In this document: positions 11,700 to 23,482 of the stretch, piece by piece | Numbering within the stretch: the first letter of the stretch is position 1 | How the letters are laid out: each line of letters begins with the position of its first letter | Assembly (NCBI RefSeq): GCF_910592395.1 | Contig: NC_088309.1 | Span: forward strand, 15,376,599-15,440,598 | Direction: 5' to 3' | Length of the DNA stretch: 64,000 bases | Source of the DNA: Lineus longissimus | Lineage: Eukaryota; Nemertea; Pilidiophora; Heteronemertea; Lineidae | The notes under the pieces: model-generated | What the model saw: the letters and a program-made list of their open reading frames with translations, nothing else | The model's database searches: none | What the model was told of the DNA's origin: nothing | Made by a program: the position numbers and the translations under genes

Positions 11700-14030
11700 A
11701 CGCCTTAAATTTTACGGATCAGACGAGTTATTTTCAGAAGGCTGGACGATAGTAACGGAACATGTACATCCAAAGCCGAAGTCATTGAAAAGATCAAACT
11801 CCTCAGCCCCGGCCCCAACGCCACTGTACTGGCGTACCGGAGATGTACCTATATCAGTCACTTTTCGAACATTAATTGACACAACTGGCTCCTGCCTATA
11901 GTATCCATTTCAACATGTAGAAATGAAGAAAAGAATGAGAACGATTCACAAGTCAAACTCGAGCAAATCAATAATCTTCTAGTATATGAATGGAGACGGT
12001 GCGGCGATTACTTCGCTATGACACTTGAAATTCTTTGCAGTCGGTTTGTGCCAATAAAACGTGTCTCTTCATAATAACTTTGTCACTAACGCTGGCGCTA
12101 ACTTAACTTGGCGTTATCTCCTTCAGTTAAGCTCTAAGACTTAACGTCAAGTTCAGTTAACGTCAGCGTTAATGACAAAACAGGTTTTGAGCAACTCGGC
12201 CCTGGCCACATTATACGATTCTCCACGTTGCGGCCCGACAGTCTCGTCATCCGGGCAGTCTTGAGTGTTAACACTATACGATTTTATCAGCCAACTGAAA
12301 CAGGGATTTTGCGCCAAAGCTCAATGAGACGGTCTTCACGTTCATGGGTCCAGAAGTCTGCAATGATTACTGTAATTATGTGACGAAATTAAATGCTCCG
12401 ATTGGATATCGCAGGTAAATCGTGTCGCAACCCTTCCCAGACTTCGCGTCACAAGGATATTCGCACTATACATGACTGGCTATATATATACGACTCAGTC
12501 TCATGAGACTGGACCAATTCAGTCTTGTAATACTGCGTCATGCGACCGCTGACGACTGCCTACGACAGGTCGTAGAATTGTCCACATTATCCGACCCGAT
12601 TGGCCGACAGAGTCTTTAGTAATCGCGTCGAGCTCGAGTCGTATAATGTGGCAAGGCCTTAACGCTGGCGCAATCAAACCAATGAACCACAGTAAGTTCA
12701 ACCAGCGAACGATCCGGCAGTCGATCGACGAGCAGTCAGTTATCTGCAGGTGCCGATCTATACGCTCGCAAGATGTCTTCTTGGTGGCCATTATGGATTT
12801 CACAATGTATGTGATTATACATGTGTATTACTAATATTATAAAACCTTGTATAAAGGCTTATCAGAACCAGCCTCCTTCGGTAGAATCAAATATATATTC
12901 TCATGAAGACTCGATCATCGTCTCCAACTGAGGAAAGAACCAAAACGAAGACATAGATGCTTAAGAGTTTGAGCTCCGCACCCGGCTGTTCAATCCGATT
13001 TAGCAGTTAGGTTAGCGCTTAGTCCTAATACTGCTAACGATTTAAATTTAATGAAGGAGATAACGCTTAGTTGAGCTAACACTGGCTTTTGTCTCTAACG
13101 AGGATTAACTGGGTCGGTGACCTATATAACAAGTGCATGGACAGGTGCGAGATTTTGCGCCATCCTCCGTCCCGGTCACCCGTCTCACGATTCATGTCTG
13201 TATCGAGCGTCTCCCATCCTGATTAACAAGTGTTGCCTATATCTCAGCTCATTTTGAAGATATTTAAATCGATGAGATGTAAAACCTCGGTGGTCGAGAT
13301 AGGTATGATGTCCCTGCATACAACCATCAAAACAGACAGCTATTTTAGGAAAGAATCAAGTAGACGTTGCCTTTATGTTTCCATTTTTTATTATTTTTCG
13401 ATGGTCTCGGAAACAAATAGCATTCTCTTCCTCTTATTTTTCCAGTTATCCAGTCATCTGCCTTCCTCCTCAGATTCATGTGCTTGGCAGATCTGACTTT
13501 TCCACGGGAAGACTTGCATTGTCCTTTCCATTTTGTCTGCAATTAAAGGAGCGCATTTCGTAAGGTTAGAGACACAAGGGTCAGACCGCGTGCAATAAAG
13601 TTCCCTTTAAAAGGAGCTCCTCGCCTTGGCCCAGAGGATGCTATTGAAGCTCATATCACCATACATTTCTCTGCTCCAGCCTAAAGCAATTTCCATGATT
13701 CATCCAAAATTAACGGTGTCGGAATAAAAGAATCCAATCCCACACTACACCACAGATCACTATATATACATGCCATCATCTGCATGTGTAATGGATACGT
13801 AGTATTATTGGTTTAAAGGTAGGCAATGGACTTATTGGGATAAAATGGGTGGAGGGGGGGGGGGGTAGTATACCATGCATATTTTACTTCAAAGGGGGAC
13901 TAGTTGGTCTTCGGGAGACTAATATGCACAGTCAGGGGACTTCGTCGTGTTTGATTAAGCAACAAATGTATTCCTCGTACAACGACTCAATAATAGTTCC
14001 AATGTTCTGTGAGATAACATCATGCACGTA
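11700..14030. other. Gene-free stretch with short inverted repeats
   Basis: No convincing gene. It contains a 100-bp foldback (12079-12180), a related motif near 13050-13098, and the pair CCACATTATACGA (about 12209) / TCGTATAATGTGG (about 12640) in inverted orientation. Poly-G at 13853-13865. Confidence 0.5.
12079..12180. repeat. 100-bp foldback element
   Basis: The left 40 bases (starting TTTGTCACTAACGCTGGCG) and the right 40 bases (ending AATGACAAAA) are imperfect reverse complements, separated by about 25 bases. A related sequence recurs near 13050-13098 in inverted orientation (GAAGGAGATAACGC). Confidence 0.65.
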
Positions 14031-14032
14031 GA

Positions 14033-14488
14033 AATAAGAGCTCCCCCCTCGACTGACAAACACACACCCACTGACAACACCCATAAAATAATGGAAGGTA
14101 TTCCAGTGTACATTTATGCGATCTCGGTTACAACATTTGCAACAAGAATACAAAGTCAACGCAAACGATTTTATCAAAACTCAAACTGTTTTGCATAGTG
14201 AGAATACTATATTATATCATGGCACACCGCAGTACTATCTACCTGTTCGCTGAAAATTGGAAAAGTTTCAGAAATTTTAGAAACATTCCTGAGATGGGAC
14301 GGTCAGCCATATGGTATTACGTGTATTGCTCAACAACGCATGTTCATCTTTCGCGCTGACTTTTATATCTTGTTGCAAATGTGGTAACCGAGATCGCATA
14401 AATGTACACTGGAATACCTTCCATTCTTTTACGCGTGGTGTCAGTGGGGGAGTGTTTGTCAGTCTTGGGATGTTGAGCTCTTATTTCC
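14033..14488. repeat. Foldback with 137-bp arms
   Basis: Bases 14033-14169 are the imperfect reverse complement of 14350-14488, with about 180 bases between. Shared blocks include AACCGAGATCGCATAAATGT and GGAATACCTTCCAT read on the right arm. The two open frames over the arms are mirror translations of the same repeat, not genes. Confidence 0.8.
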
Positions 14489-15320
14489 ACGTGCCTGTGG
14501 TGAGATAGGAGAGACCCCTGTCGGCGAGATCGTGTAATTCAAGCCGCCCTACCTGGCTCATGCCGGGAAGATGATAGCAGTCGCCGTAAAGACAATTCGA
14601 GCAGCCCATGATATGCACCTTAAAAAAGATGTTAACAAAGTGCGCCCTCTATGTACAAATCAGCTTAGCTCACAAACAGGCATGTACAGCGTGTATCCCG
14701 GTGCAATCTGCTCTTTGATTTTAACTTTTGGACGAATAGATTGTCTTTCCTTCCTTCAGAAGAAATTTCCAACCTACCTTGGAACTCACTTTAAGACCAG
14801 TTCCACGTAAGTCGATTTTGAAGTCTCCGTTCCATATTGGGTGGGATGAGGCCGCCATTCCATATGCAGGCAACATTCTTTCATGGCTGGAAAACCGTTC
14901 TATTTTGAAAAAATTGGGTTTCTTGCCGTTTCGTATGACTTTTATCTACACACATGAAAGAAAATATGACAATAAAGATTATGGCTCCGGTTCAGCTGCA
15001 TTGCACCGGTAAGGAAGTAGAAAATAGGACATATAGGGCATTTCAGACTTCTACATCGGGCTTATCTTATAGAGCATACAAGATCATTCCCCTTCCCGAC
15101 TGGTGGCCGGTCAATCTCCAATTAAGACAACTCCGGCGCTCAAGTGTTAACAAAATGAGAAAAATCGCACTTTTTGACATAACCAACCACACTAATGGAG
15201 CGAATTCATTTCACACCCTCTAAGAAAACGACACACATGACACATCCGACTGCGAGGTCGTGTAGAGCTGATATTAAAATGGATGGTTTATTGACGGTTG
15301 GCGTTGCAGATGTCAGTTTT

Positions 15321-16055
15321 TCACTCATTAATAAATAACGGAAGCAAACCAGCGCATACTTTCCCATCATTTGATACCCGGATTTGGATCTTTTTAAATG
15401 TGACCTTGGTGCCGAAGTCCCATGTCCCGCCATTGTGATGACGCTTCTCGAACTCTGACCAGTTCTTTTTTTTTAATGTAACGAATGTCCTGAGCTTAGA
15501 ACAATAGACATTCAATAGTTTACCCCAGCTTCCCAGCGGATAAATAACGTTGTTCCCGGTCTTCCATTTGCGTTTAGATCTACTGATATCTTTGCATGAT
15601 TTTGGCAACTTGAATCCGCGAAATGTGTAAGGGTTGCAGTGCCTTCTACGAGGCTTGTGTGGGTTGCCCTGTGGGTAAACTACGTAGTTCCCGAGCACAG
15701 CTTTTTTGTTCCTCTTTCGAATATCTTCACACGACTTCGGCAACTCCTGAAGCCCATTCGGGCGGTAAACATTGCATCTTCGATCTCGACGTGTGATTTT
15801 GGACAACGATTTCGGCCCTCGGTATCTTTTGAACTCGCAGCGGAAAATTCCGTATTGAATATAGCAAATGCTCATGAATGTCTTCAATGGGCCGGCAAGT
15901 CCCAAGTTTAGATAAGTTACGGCGCAGAGTAGGCGACTTCGGACATAAAAGCGCTGATGTTCTTTGTCGTCGTGGTGGAGGCGTATGCGATGCCCAAGGC
16001 ATGCAAGGCCAAAGCCAAGTAAAGGAGGGTAACCAACTGCTCCGATCGCCATCAT
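15321..16055 (-). pseudogene. Minus-strand ORF in repeat R1, weakly GON-like
   Basis: A 244-codon open frame on the minus strand overlaps R1 copy B. It holds two related blocks, LPKSCEDI...GNYVVYPQGNPHKP and LPKSCKDI...GNNVIYPLGSWGK, followed by VYCSKLRTFVTLKKKNWSEF and GTKVTFKKIQIRVS. The order (K-SC-x-D/E-I, G-x-Y-x-x-YP-x-G, YC, then TFKKI-x-x-x-V) resembles the start of GON domains of ADAMTS-type proteins or of fibrinogen-related domains. This is a weak match by eye. Copies at 280-510 and 17740-17990 keep a similar frame but are interrupted. It may be a decayed extracellular-protein exon caught in a repeat, or a chance open frame. Confidence 0.3.
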
Positions 16056-17330
16056 GAATTATTCAAATATTTAAAAGCTTGATCCGAAAGTGATCTGACA
16101 AAAAACGAAATCAAGAGAGCCGACGGCCACTGCAAAATATTTAAATTCACTCCAGACAACATCAGTGTTGAAAGATACCACAGCATGCAAAAGTGTCATC
16201 TTTGGCTCTTAGCGTTCAAAATTTGTCGGAAAGAACCGGTAAAATAGAAACTAATCAGATTTAAAGAGAGTACTCTTGACAAACACCAATCCATAATCTT
16301 TGGGCGGTGTGCAGCCGTCTGATCGGGTGGATAGTCTGGATGACACAGCCTGAACAACATCCAATAGAGAAAGCCGGTGACTGTTGAACATGAGCCGATG
16401 TAACAGCCACACGTGAACCTGTTCAAGGTTAAAATACCGGTAAAGTTGGTCAGAAATGAGCCGCCTCCTACAAACCGGTCGTACATCTTGTGCATATTGC
16501 ATACCATTACAATTTTTAACAACGGAATCACCCTGTTTCATGAAAATGGGCAAAGATGCCGTATGAATGGTTGGCAGAACAAGATTGAAATCATCTTGAC
16601 CAACAAGGCTCCGAGGTCGAAACGTCTCTTCAACGATTTCTCAAGATGTCCTAGAGATTTCGCATGGACAGTGTTAAGCGCGGTTTTAGTCGCTGCAACC
16701 TGCGACTGAGCCATATCAACATGACGAGTGACGAGTGACGAGTGACGAGTGATTGCAATTTAACTAATCGCAGGTCGCATTTGAAGTCAGTCACGTTGTC
16801 ATGTTTCAGTCGCAGGTCGTATTGACACAAATTGTTCGTTTGCGCGCGCGGCACTTAAGTTGACGTTAGTTTAGTACTATACTTTTCTATAATCCTGACT
16901 CCACGACTGATAAGTGGATCGAATGGGGAAGCGGCTATCCTTTGATGAACGGCAAATATGGCCGAGAAGCTAAAACTCGAGTCGAGGAGCACCACATGCG
17001 AGACAGTCATCGCGTTCGTTTCAATCGACAGAGACATAATAAATCGCCGAGTATTGTCACTTTATTGTTAGAGTTACACAATGGTTCCAAATGCATAACA
17101 AAGCCATCGGGACAAAGTTAAATGAAACGAATAATTATGGCAATTGACGCTCCAGGCAACAGAACCTTAACAAAACGACAGATACGAAACGAACAGTTCA
17201 AATAATTCCAATATGAAATAATCACGATTCTTTATGTTAGCCATTTTGCACGTAAAAACGCAGTGAAAAAAGATTGAACCTTTGTTTAATTTTGAATAAG
17301 TCTAGCTTGTATACCATAATATTGATCTCG
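15635..17330. repeat. Repeat R1, copy B
   Basis: The longest copy of R1 in the window. It includes a short tandem array GAGTGACGAGTGACGAGTGA near 16731-16750 that is absent from copy A. About 380 bases (15955-16335) are not present in copy A. Confidence 0.75.
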
Positions 17331-17640
17331 GACACTTTTTCAAAGTCGAAGGATAAAGATTAATTGCAACCTTGTTCATGGAATGGGCGGCTTTTATTGC
17401 AGTATGTTTGTTCATCCTCATCCTTTGTTCATCAGTAAACTCTTTTTCTAGACGTGTTTGATGCCTTTCCAATTTTGTTTCAACTCTTAGATAGTAGAAA
17501 AGGCGTTTCGTTATTTCTAGTACGCACAAGTCCTGACTCGAAAGACCTTTCCCGCCACGTGACTGCACGCCGAGATCCGAGTTCACGTTACCCCGCTTTT
17601 ACGACGCAACGTCATTTTAATTATCGTCGCAGTAGCGGGG
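17322..17640. repeat. Repeat R2, copy 2
   Basis: Matches 11075-11130 directly and 11427-11690 in inverted orientation. It abuts R1 copy B on its left and R1 copy C on its right. Confidence 0.7.
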
Positions 17641-17739
17641 GTAATAAAGACGTCACAGGATAGATGCATGGGTCCTGGAAACGCTTTAGGTCTCGTAAGG
17701 GAGTTTTTCCCGAATGTACGCGATGATGACGTGATCCGT

Positions 17740-18000
17740 AAACCTGGCAACTTGAATCCGCGAAATGTGAAAGGGTTGCAGTGCCTTCTACGAGGCTTGT
17801 GCGGGTTGCCCTGTGGGCAAACTACGTAGTTCCCAAGTATAGCTTTTCTGTTCCTCTTTCGAATGTCTTCGCATGACTTCGGCAACTCGTGAAGCCCATT
17901 CAAGCGGTCAACATTGCATCTTCGATCTCGACGTGTGCTTTTGGATAACGATTTCTGCCCTTGGTATCTTTTGAAGTGGCAGCAGAAAATTCCATATTGA
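17740..18000. repeat. Repeat R1, copy C, left half
   Basis: Matches 15605-15850 and breaks off at ATATTGA. The missing continuation resumes at 19588, so one R1 copy has been split by the element at 18001-19586. Confidence 0.8.
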
Positions 18001-19586
18001 CAAAGACGGATTAGTTTTTTAAAAACCTTTAACTTAAAAACCAGAAATATAGCCTTTCTTTCGGGAGCTGTAGATCAAGCACCAGTATACCGATTCAGAC
18101 GATTCTTGTACCACTGAGCTGCATTGTCTTCTTAGTCTTTCAGTTAAGCAATTCATCATCATGTTGCATTGTATGTACAGCTGTTTTTACAACTGAGCCC
18201 AATCTTGAGGCAATGGTTATGTTGTGTTATTTTATCCCCCTATGTGCCGCTAGTGTACAAACACATGAATTAGTAATAAGTGTTGCCATGGCAGAGCAAA
18301 GGCCAATCCAGTGGGTGGGTAGTAATATGGAAATTAGCAATAGTAGCTAACAGTGTTTAAAAGTAGAATCTACTTTGATTAGTTTCCTTTTGTACTTCTC
18401 AACAACAAGGTTACAGGTAATACATCAAAACTTTTCAGTGTGTGCATGTAGTATTCGGTGGATAAGACCCCATTGATTCAGGTGTGTCCGTTTGAAATTG
18501 ATCATGACCGTGAACTATCTGTCATCCCGTTATCATTTCAGGACAGGTAACCATTGAAATGTGATGTTGGTTGGAACAGTGACAGAACATTCCTTTCAAT
18601 TGGATTGTTAGAACTGTCAAAAGTCTACCAAAACCTAAAATATGAAATGAAATAAAGATTGCTGCTTGCTAACTTATCAAAGATATCTGGGGTCAGTAAC
18701 AAATATTGAATAAATGAAACAGTCTTTCAGGTTGACAAATCTTCCTTATCATGAGAAACAAAAGAATATTTTGGTGAAATGAATAGGCAAACCTGTTGGC
18801 TTTTCTCTGCCCAAAACCTTATCAGTGCGTGAATAAGGGTCATTGCTAGTACAAGCTGGCATTTTGCAGAAAAAAATCACCTAAATGTAGGTACATGTAC
18901 TGTATAAGTAAATGGTGATTTTATTTGCAGCTTTTAAAAAATTTTCCGATGGGCTTAATCATGAGGTTTTGAAAGGAATAAGTTTTGTGCCCACCTTTAA
19001 CTAAAGGCCAATGTACAGACATGGGCATAGGCCTACAAATTTATATGTTAAAGCATATGACAAATATGTGGCCTTTCCAGGAATTTTACTAGATAATGCT
19101 GAAGTATGGTGATTTAACAGCCAGCATGGCCACGAACAGCGATGTAAGAGCTTGGTGAAATGACATGTTATTCATATTACATGACTTTTCCATTCATCGA
19201 TAGTTTGCAAAGCTTTATGCCACATCTATAGCTAATTAGGCCTACCAGCAATCTCACAGCAGGTTGGTTGGAGGAGTCATGTGTGTTGGTTTAGTGGTAT
19301 ATATGCAAATCATTCTATGCGCGCTCTATAGGAATATTTTGGCACATTGTACTTCTCATGACCATCACACTCACTCATGACAGGCAGTTTTGGCCAAAAA
19401 CAGATGTGCATATAATGTCTTCTGGTGATAGAATTTTTTGACTTATGTTTAAATTGCCCTGTTCGGCTGTAAGGGGAGCGCATTAGCGTCATTTTGAGAC
19501 CCTAACCATTACTGTCCTCCAAAAACTGCGACCACCAAAATTGAGGAAATCCAAGTTAGAGGTTTTTTTCAACGAATCCGTCTTTG
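18001..19586. mobile_element. 1.6-kb TIR element inserted in repeat R1
   Basis: The left end CAAAGACGGATT is the exact reverse complement of the right end AATCCGTCTTTG; similarity continues to about 34 bases (AACCTTTAACTT against AAGTTAGAGGTT). TATTGA occurs at 17995-18000 and again at 19588-19593. Intact R1 copy B shows the uninterrupted sequence TTCCGTATTGAATATAGC, which serves as the empty site. The element carries no transposase gene; its interior includes a copy of the foldback repeat at 18689-19222. Confidence 0.8.
18689..19222 (-). repeat. Foldback repeat R3, one-armed copy
   Basis: Matches the minus strand of 23482 down to about 23026: GGGGTCAGTAACAAATATTG, CAGTCTTTCAGGTT, GTGAATAAGGGT, TAAATGGTGATTTTAT, GGCCTACAAATTT and ATTCATCGATAGTTTGCAAA occur in that order. 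The second arm is absent. Confidence 0.75.
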
Positions 19587-19587
19587 G

Positions 19588-19830
19588 TATTGAATATAGC
19601 AAATGCTCATGAATGTCTGGAATGGGCTGGTAAGTCCCAAGTTTAAATAAGTTACGGCGCAGAGTAGCCGACTTTGGACAAAAAAACGCTGATGTTCTCT
19701 GTCGGTGAGGTGGAGGCGTATGCGATGCCCAAGACATGCAAGGCCAAAACCAGGTAATTGAGTGTAACCGACTGCTCCGATCACAATCACGAAATATTCT
19801 AATATTTAAAAGCTTTGTTCGAAAGTGATT
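19588..19830. repeat. Repeat R1, copy C, right half
   Basis: Continues the copy broken at 18000, matching 15853-16090 (AATATAGCAAATGCTCATGA and onward, through GGCGCAGAGTAG). Confidence 0.8.
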
Positions 19831-20099
19831 TCACAAAAAACTAGCGGTGCTAGTTTAAGTGCTGATGTGGCATGGTAGGGGATTGTTTTCATTTATTTCT
19901 ATTCTTCTATAATTCTAACTTGTATCGTTTGTTTTTTCCAGGTTATCATCAGGACACACGCACGTACATGCATGTACATTGTAGGCCGCCCGCATGCTTG
20001 GACATGGCCTACGTTCATTTGTACATGTACTTACACACATGATCCAGCACTTCCGGTGTTCTGCTACAGACTGACGGCAGCGCCACTGTTTCGCCGTAG

Positions 20100-20970
20100 A
20101 CTATCATGTTTCTGGAAGACTTCTGAAGGGTGTTTCGGACCGTTGCATTTCTCTCGGTGGTCTTCTTTTAAAACATGGACGCTTCTGTTTTTGTTCATGC
20201 AGTTCAGCTTTAACTAGATTATCTAAGCGGTTCCCGAAGGTGCTCTCGTCCACGCTGGACAGGGTGGTGGTCAAAGGCAGGCGGATTCTTCTTCCATATA
20301 ACAGGTAGAATGGGTTGAAACCTATTACAGTCGACACGGATGCTCGGTGGGCGAGGAGGGCTTCGCTCAGTCGCTTTTGCCATTCGCCAGTAACGTTATA
20401 CGAGCTTTCCTGTAAGGTGCTTCAATGTTCGGTGGAACCTCTCGAACTTCCTGTTCGACTGGGGGTGCACGGGGTGGTACAGTGGTGCTCTATCCCCATC
20501 TGGGCTAGGCAACGTTCGAAGTTGGTAGCTGTGAACTCTCCGCCATTATCAGTGATGAGAACCTTTGGGATTCCGTGGCGTGGCAGGAACCCCTTCGTGA
20601 AGGCTTTCCAGACGTTGTGGTTGGTCTTATCGGGTATAGGACAACATTGACCGAGCCACTAAAGTGATCGACGACAGTGAGCACATGGCGGTTCTCTTCG
20701 GCTGAGGTGGCAAATGATTCAATTAGATCCATGCCGATCACCTGCATTGGATAGGAGGCAATTGGTATTTCACCCATTGGAATATGAACCCGGCGTCTGC
20801 TGTGCGTTAGGCAGATGGGACATCTTCTCAGTTATTCTTGAACTTCCTTCGTCATACCAAGTCAGACATACGTTTGGGCAAGGTGTCTTTTCATCTTCCA
20901 GTGCGCCATGTGACCTACTTCTCGATGGGCACGGTTGATGTCCAAACCATCATGGATTATTCGCATTGCA
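20100..20970 (-). pseudogene. Gypsy-type integrase relic
   Basis: On the minus strand, from right to left, this holds an integrase. A zinc-binding segment comes first (AHREVGHMAH, later RRCPICLTH). The catalytic core follows: Asp in VIGMDLIESF, Asp in LITDNGGEF, then a Glu in RKFERFHRT in a shifted frame, and later FNPFYLLYGRRIRLP. Two stop codons interrupt the zinc region and at least one frameshift separates the second Asp from the Glu. No LTRs belonging to it were found. It is a dead 3' pol fragment of an LTR retrotransposon in the opposite orientation to the TRIM next to it. Confidence 0.85.
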
Positions 20971-21387
20971 TCACCTACAGGCTGCTGAGGAATATCCTCT
21001 GGTTTGATTCAGACGTTCGAGTCAATCACAGCGACCTCTGGTGGCTAGTCCTCCACTTTCTGACTCTTGATTCGCGACAGCGACATTTTGGATCCCGGGG
21101 AATGTTTTTAGCAAGGGAACCGTTAAATCTGATCCCTTTAATGGGGAAGGGAGAATGGATAGCAGAGAACAGGTTGTTCCGTAGATTTTGTAGTGGTTGT
21201 TGTCGTTTTTGCTATGGAAAAATATCACATTTTTCATCGAATCAGCATCTTCTAAGTTATTTTCCTCTGTCTTGAAGTTTCCACTGCCTTCGAATGAGAA
21301 CATGTACGGAAAATACATATCAAGGAGAAGACTCGTAACCAGTGATGATTATTTCTCTGATATTTTATTGTTTCGTAGTGACGCAAG

Positions 21388-21524
21388 TGTAGTGGTGGCA
21401 TCATTCCTACTAGCCCAGGCTAGAAGGAAATTTCCTTCAGCTCAGTCGGTAGAGTGATGGCCTTATAAGCGAGAGGTCCCGGGTTCAATCCCCGGTTGGA
21501 CCTTGATGTTTATCCTCTGTTACA
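21388..21524 (+). repeat. TRIM 5' LTR with tRNA-like segment
   Basis: TG...CA ends. Bases 21430-21502 resemble a tRNA: a D-arm GCTCAGTCGGTAGAGT, an anticodon-loop-like CTTATAA, and a T-arm CCGGGTTCAATCCCCGG, so pol III A-box-like and B-box motifs are present. The acceptor stem does not pair and the anticodon stem has mismatches, so it is not a functional tRNA. The D-arm sequence is that of tRNA-Lys. Confidence 0.85.
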
Positions 21525-21526
21525 TT

Positions 21527-21541
21527 TGGTGCCCAACGTGG
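21527..21541 (+). promoter_or_regulatory. TRIM primer binding site, tRNA-Lys
   Basis: TGGTGCCCAACGTGG begins three bases after the LTR. It is complementary, with one mismatch, to the 3' end of animal tRNA-Lys(CUU), which ends ...CCACGTTGGGCGCCA. Confidence 0.8.
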
Positions 21542-22305
21542 TAAAAGGGTACTAATAATTATAGACCCCACATACAGCAAATGTGGGGTCTATATTGAGA
21601 TTACTAGGAGAAGGTACTAGGCTTCTGCATTCTTCCCAGGTTATATTATGGAGGTAGTCCAGCAAAACTGCTATTTCAACTGAAAAACTGTCACCCCTGT
21701 CCCATCAAATTAAACTCGATCTAGTGCACCTGGCAAAGATTTTTTCGAAATTCGGATAATTTTGATGACTTTGAAGCGTTTTTATGCGCCGATTTTCTGA
21801 TTTGCTTTCAAATCTCAGGCACAATTCTGTCAATCACACGCATATTAGCATAAGCTCCGCCCCGTAATGGTGACGTCATAGCCTCATGCATCATGGCGGC
21901 GGCATCTCTTTGCCGAAGTGGCGAGCTGTCGAGTATTTTGAGCAAAGAACGACGGTTGACATGGTTGAATGAAGCAATAAAATAAAGGAATAGCCTTAAA
22001 TGCTTATCGATGATCCATCCTGCCAATCTGAAAAGGTTAGGGTGCTGTTTAAATGTTACTGATCGTGTGATTTTGAGAAAGCGCGAGCGTGTTTGTCCGG
22101 AAATAGATCATCCGCGAAACGGAATAGACTTCACTCCTCCATACGTGTACTGTGTGGGCCCGTGGGGGCTATCAAATTTGCTGACAAGCAAATTTCAAAT
22201 TTCTAGTTTGTTTAGATGCTGGTGTGTCTTTGGACAATGAATTAACCCTTTCTATCACGGAAGAACCCGGTTGTGAGGACACAACTTTCCCGAAAAGGGG
22301 GAGTA

Positions 22306-22443
22306 TGTAGTGGTGGCATCATTTCTACTAGCCCAGGCTGGGGGGAAATTCCCTTTTAGCTCAGTCGGTAGAGTGATGGCCTTATAAGCGAGAGGTCCCG
22401 GGTTCAATCCTCGGTTGGACCTTGATGCTTATCCTCTGTTACA
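22306..22443 (+). repeat. TRIM 3' LTR with tRNA-like segment
   Basis: The direct repeat of 21388-21524. Here the A box reads TAGCTCAGTCGG, a perfect match to the pol III A-box pattern, and the B-box region GGTTCAATCCT differs by one base from the 5' LTR. Confidence 0.88.
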
Positions 22444-22704
22444 CAAGTATCAGATGAATGTATTTTGGCGGGTATGAGGCAGGCGTTAGGACCGTTTTTG
22501 TTGCGGAATCAACCGATGGTTTGAGGCAGCGTTAGTGCCATTTTGGTTTTGGATTCCGTTTTGGTTTTGGATTCCGTTTTGGATTTTAGGGCTGTTTGGT
22601 GGACTTTATGGTTGATTCCCGAAACAAAAGTCGTCGTTTTGGTTTGGGAATCAACCATATACTACTACTGCTGTTGTTTCCTCACTTATATCAAGTATCA
22701 ATTC

Positions 22705-23482
22705 GGGGTCAGTAAACAACATTGAAGGTATGAGACATTCTTTCAGGTTCAAAAATCTTCCTAACTAACAATTTTTTGGGTGCAGTGAATAAGCAAACTT
22801 GATTTTTATCTTCCAAAAACCTTATCAATGCGTGAATAAGGGTACTTTTTAGGGCAAGCTAGCATTTTGAAGAAGAAATCACCTACAGCTTATGAGTAAA
22901 TGGTGATTTTATTCACAGTTTTTTTCAATTTCTTCCATGGCCGAACTAGCCGTCTTTACTGTGAGGTTTTGTCCCCACCTTACAATACCAAAAATGCTGG
23001 TAGTCCTAATAAGTGATACAAGTGACATAAATCTTTGCAAACCATCGATGAATGGAAAAGTCAAGCTCTTACATCGCTGTTTCTGGCCATACTGGCTGTT
23101 AAGTTACAATTATTTAGAATTGCATGTATCTAAAAAAATTCCCGAAAAGGCCATAGATTTTTCATATGCTCAGCACACAAATTTGTAGGCCTATGCCCAT
23201 GTCGGTACATTGGCCTTCAGTGCAAGGTTCGTTCAAAACCGGTTCCTTAAAGCCCACTGGAAAAGTTTGAAAAAGCTGCAAATAGAAACACCATTTACTC
23301 ATAAACTATAGGTTTGTTTTTCTCTAAAAATGCTAGCTTGCCCTACCAATGACCCTTATTCATGCATTGAAAAGGTTTTTGAGAAAAATCAGCCGGTTTG
23401 CTTATTCCTTTGTTTCTCATAATTAGGAAGATATATATGAACCTGAAAGACTGTTTCATTTATGATATTTGTTACTGACTCC
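22705..23482. mobile_element. Foldback element R3, 780 bp
   Basis: Arms of about 240 bases (22705-22945 and 23235-23482) are imperfect reverse complements. Paired blocks include GGGGTCAGTAA / TTACTGACTCC, TCTTTCAGGTT / AACCTGAAAGA and TAAATGGTGATTTTAT / ACACCATTTACTC. A related one-armed copy lies at 18689-19222. No coding capacity. Confidence 0.75.

Larger units (their letters stand above)
21388..22443 (+). mobile_element. Miniature LTR retrotransposon (TRIM)
   Basis: Two LTRs of 137 and 138 bases (21388-21524, 22306-22443) both start TGTAGTGGTGGCATCATT and end TCTGTTACA. CAAG flanks the element on both sides (21384-21387 and 22444-22447), a 4-base target duplication. Directly after the left LTR is a primer binding site, and directly before the right LTR a purine tract (GAAAAGGGGGAG). 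The 780-base interior holds no gag or pol. The element must depend on the proteins of another retrotransposon. The LTRs differ at about nine positions, most of them in a 20-base patch. Confidence 0.9.

Noticed and set aside
13932-14508. Two similar ORFs on opposite strands (13932-14177 and 14311-14508) as a gene pair
   Set aside because: They are the two arms of one inverted repeat read on each strand.
21430-21502. Functional tRNA gene
   Set aside because: The acceptor stem does not pair, the anticodon stem has mismatches, and the sequence recurs inside the second LTR.
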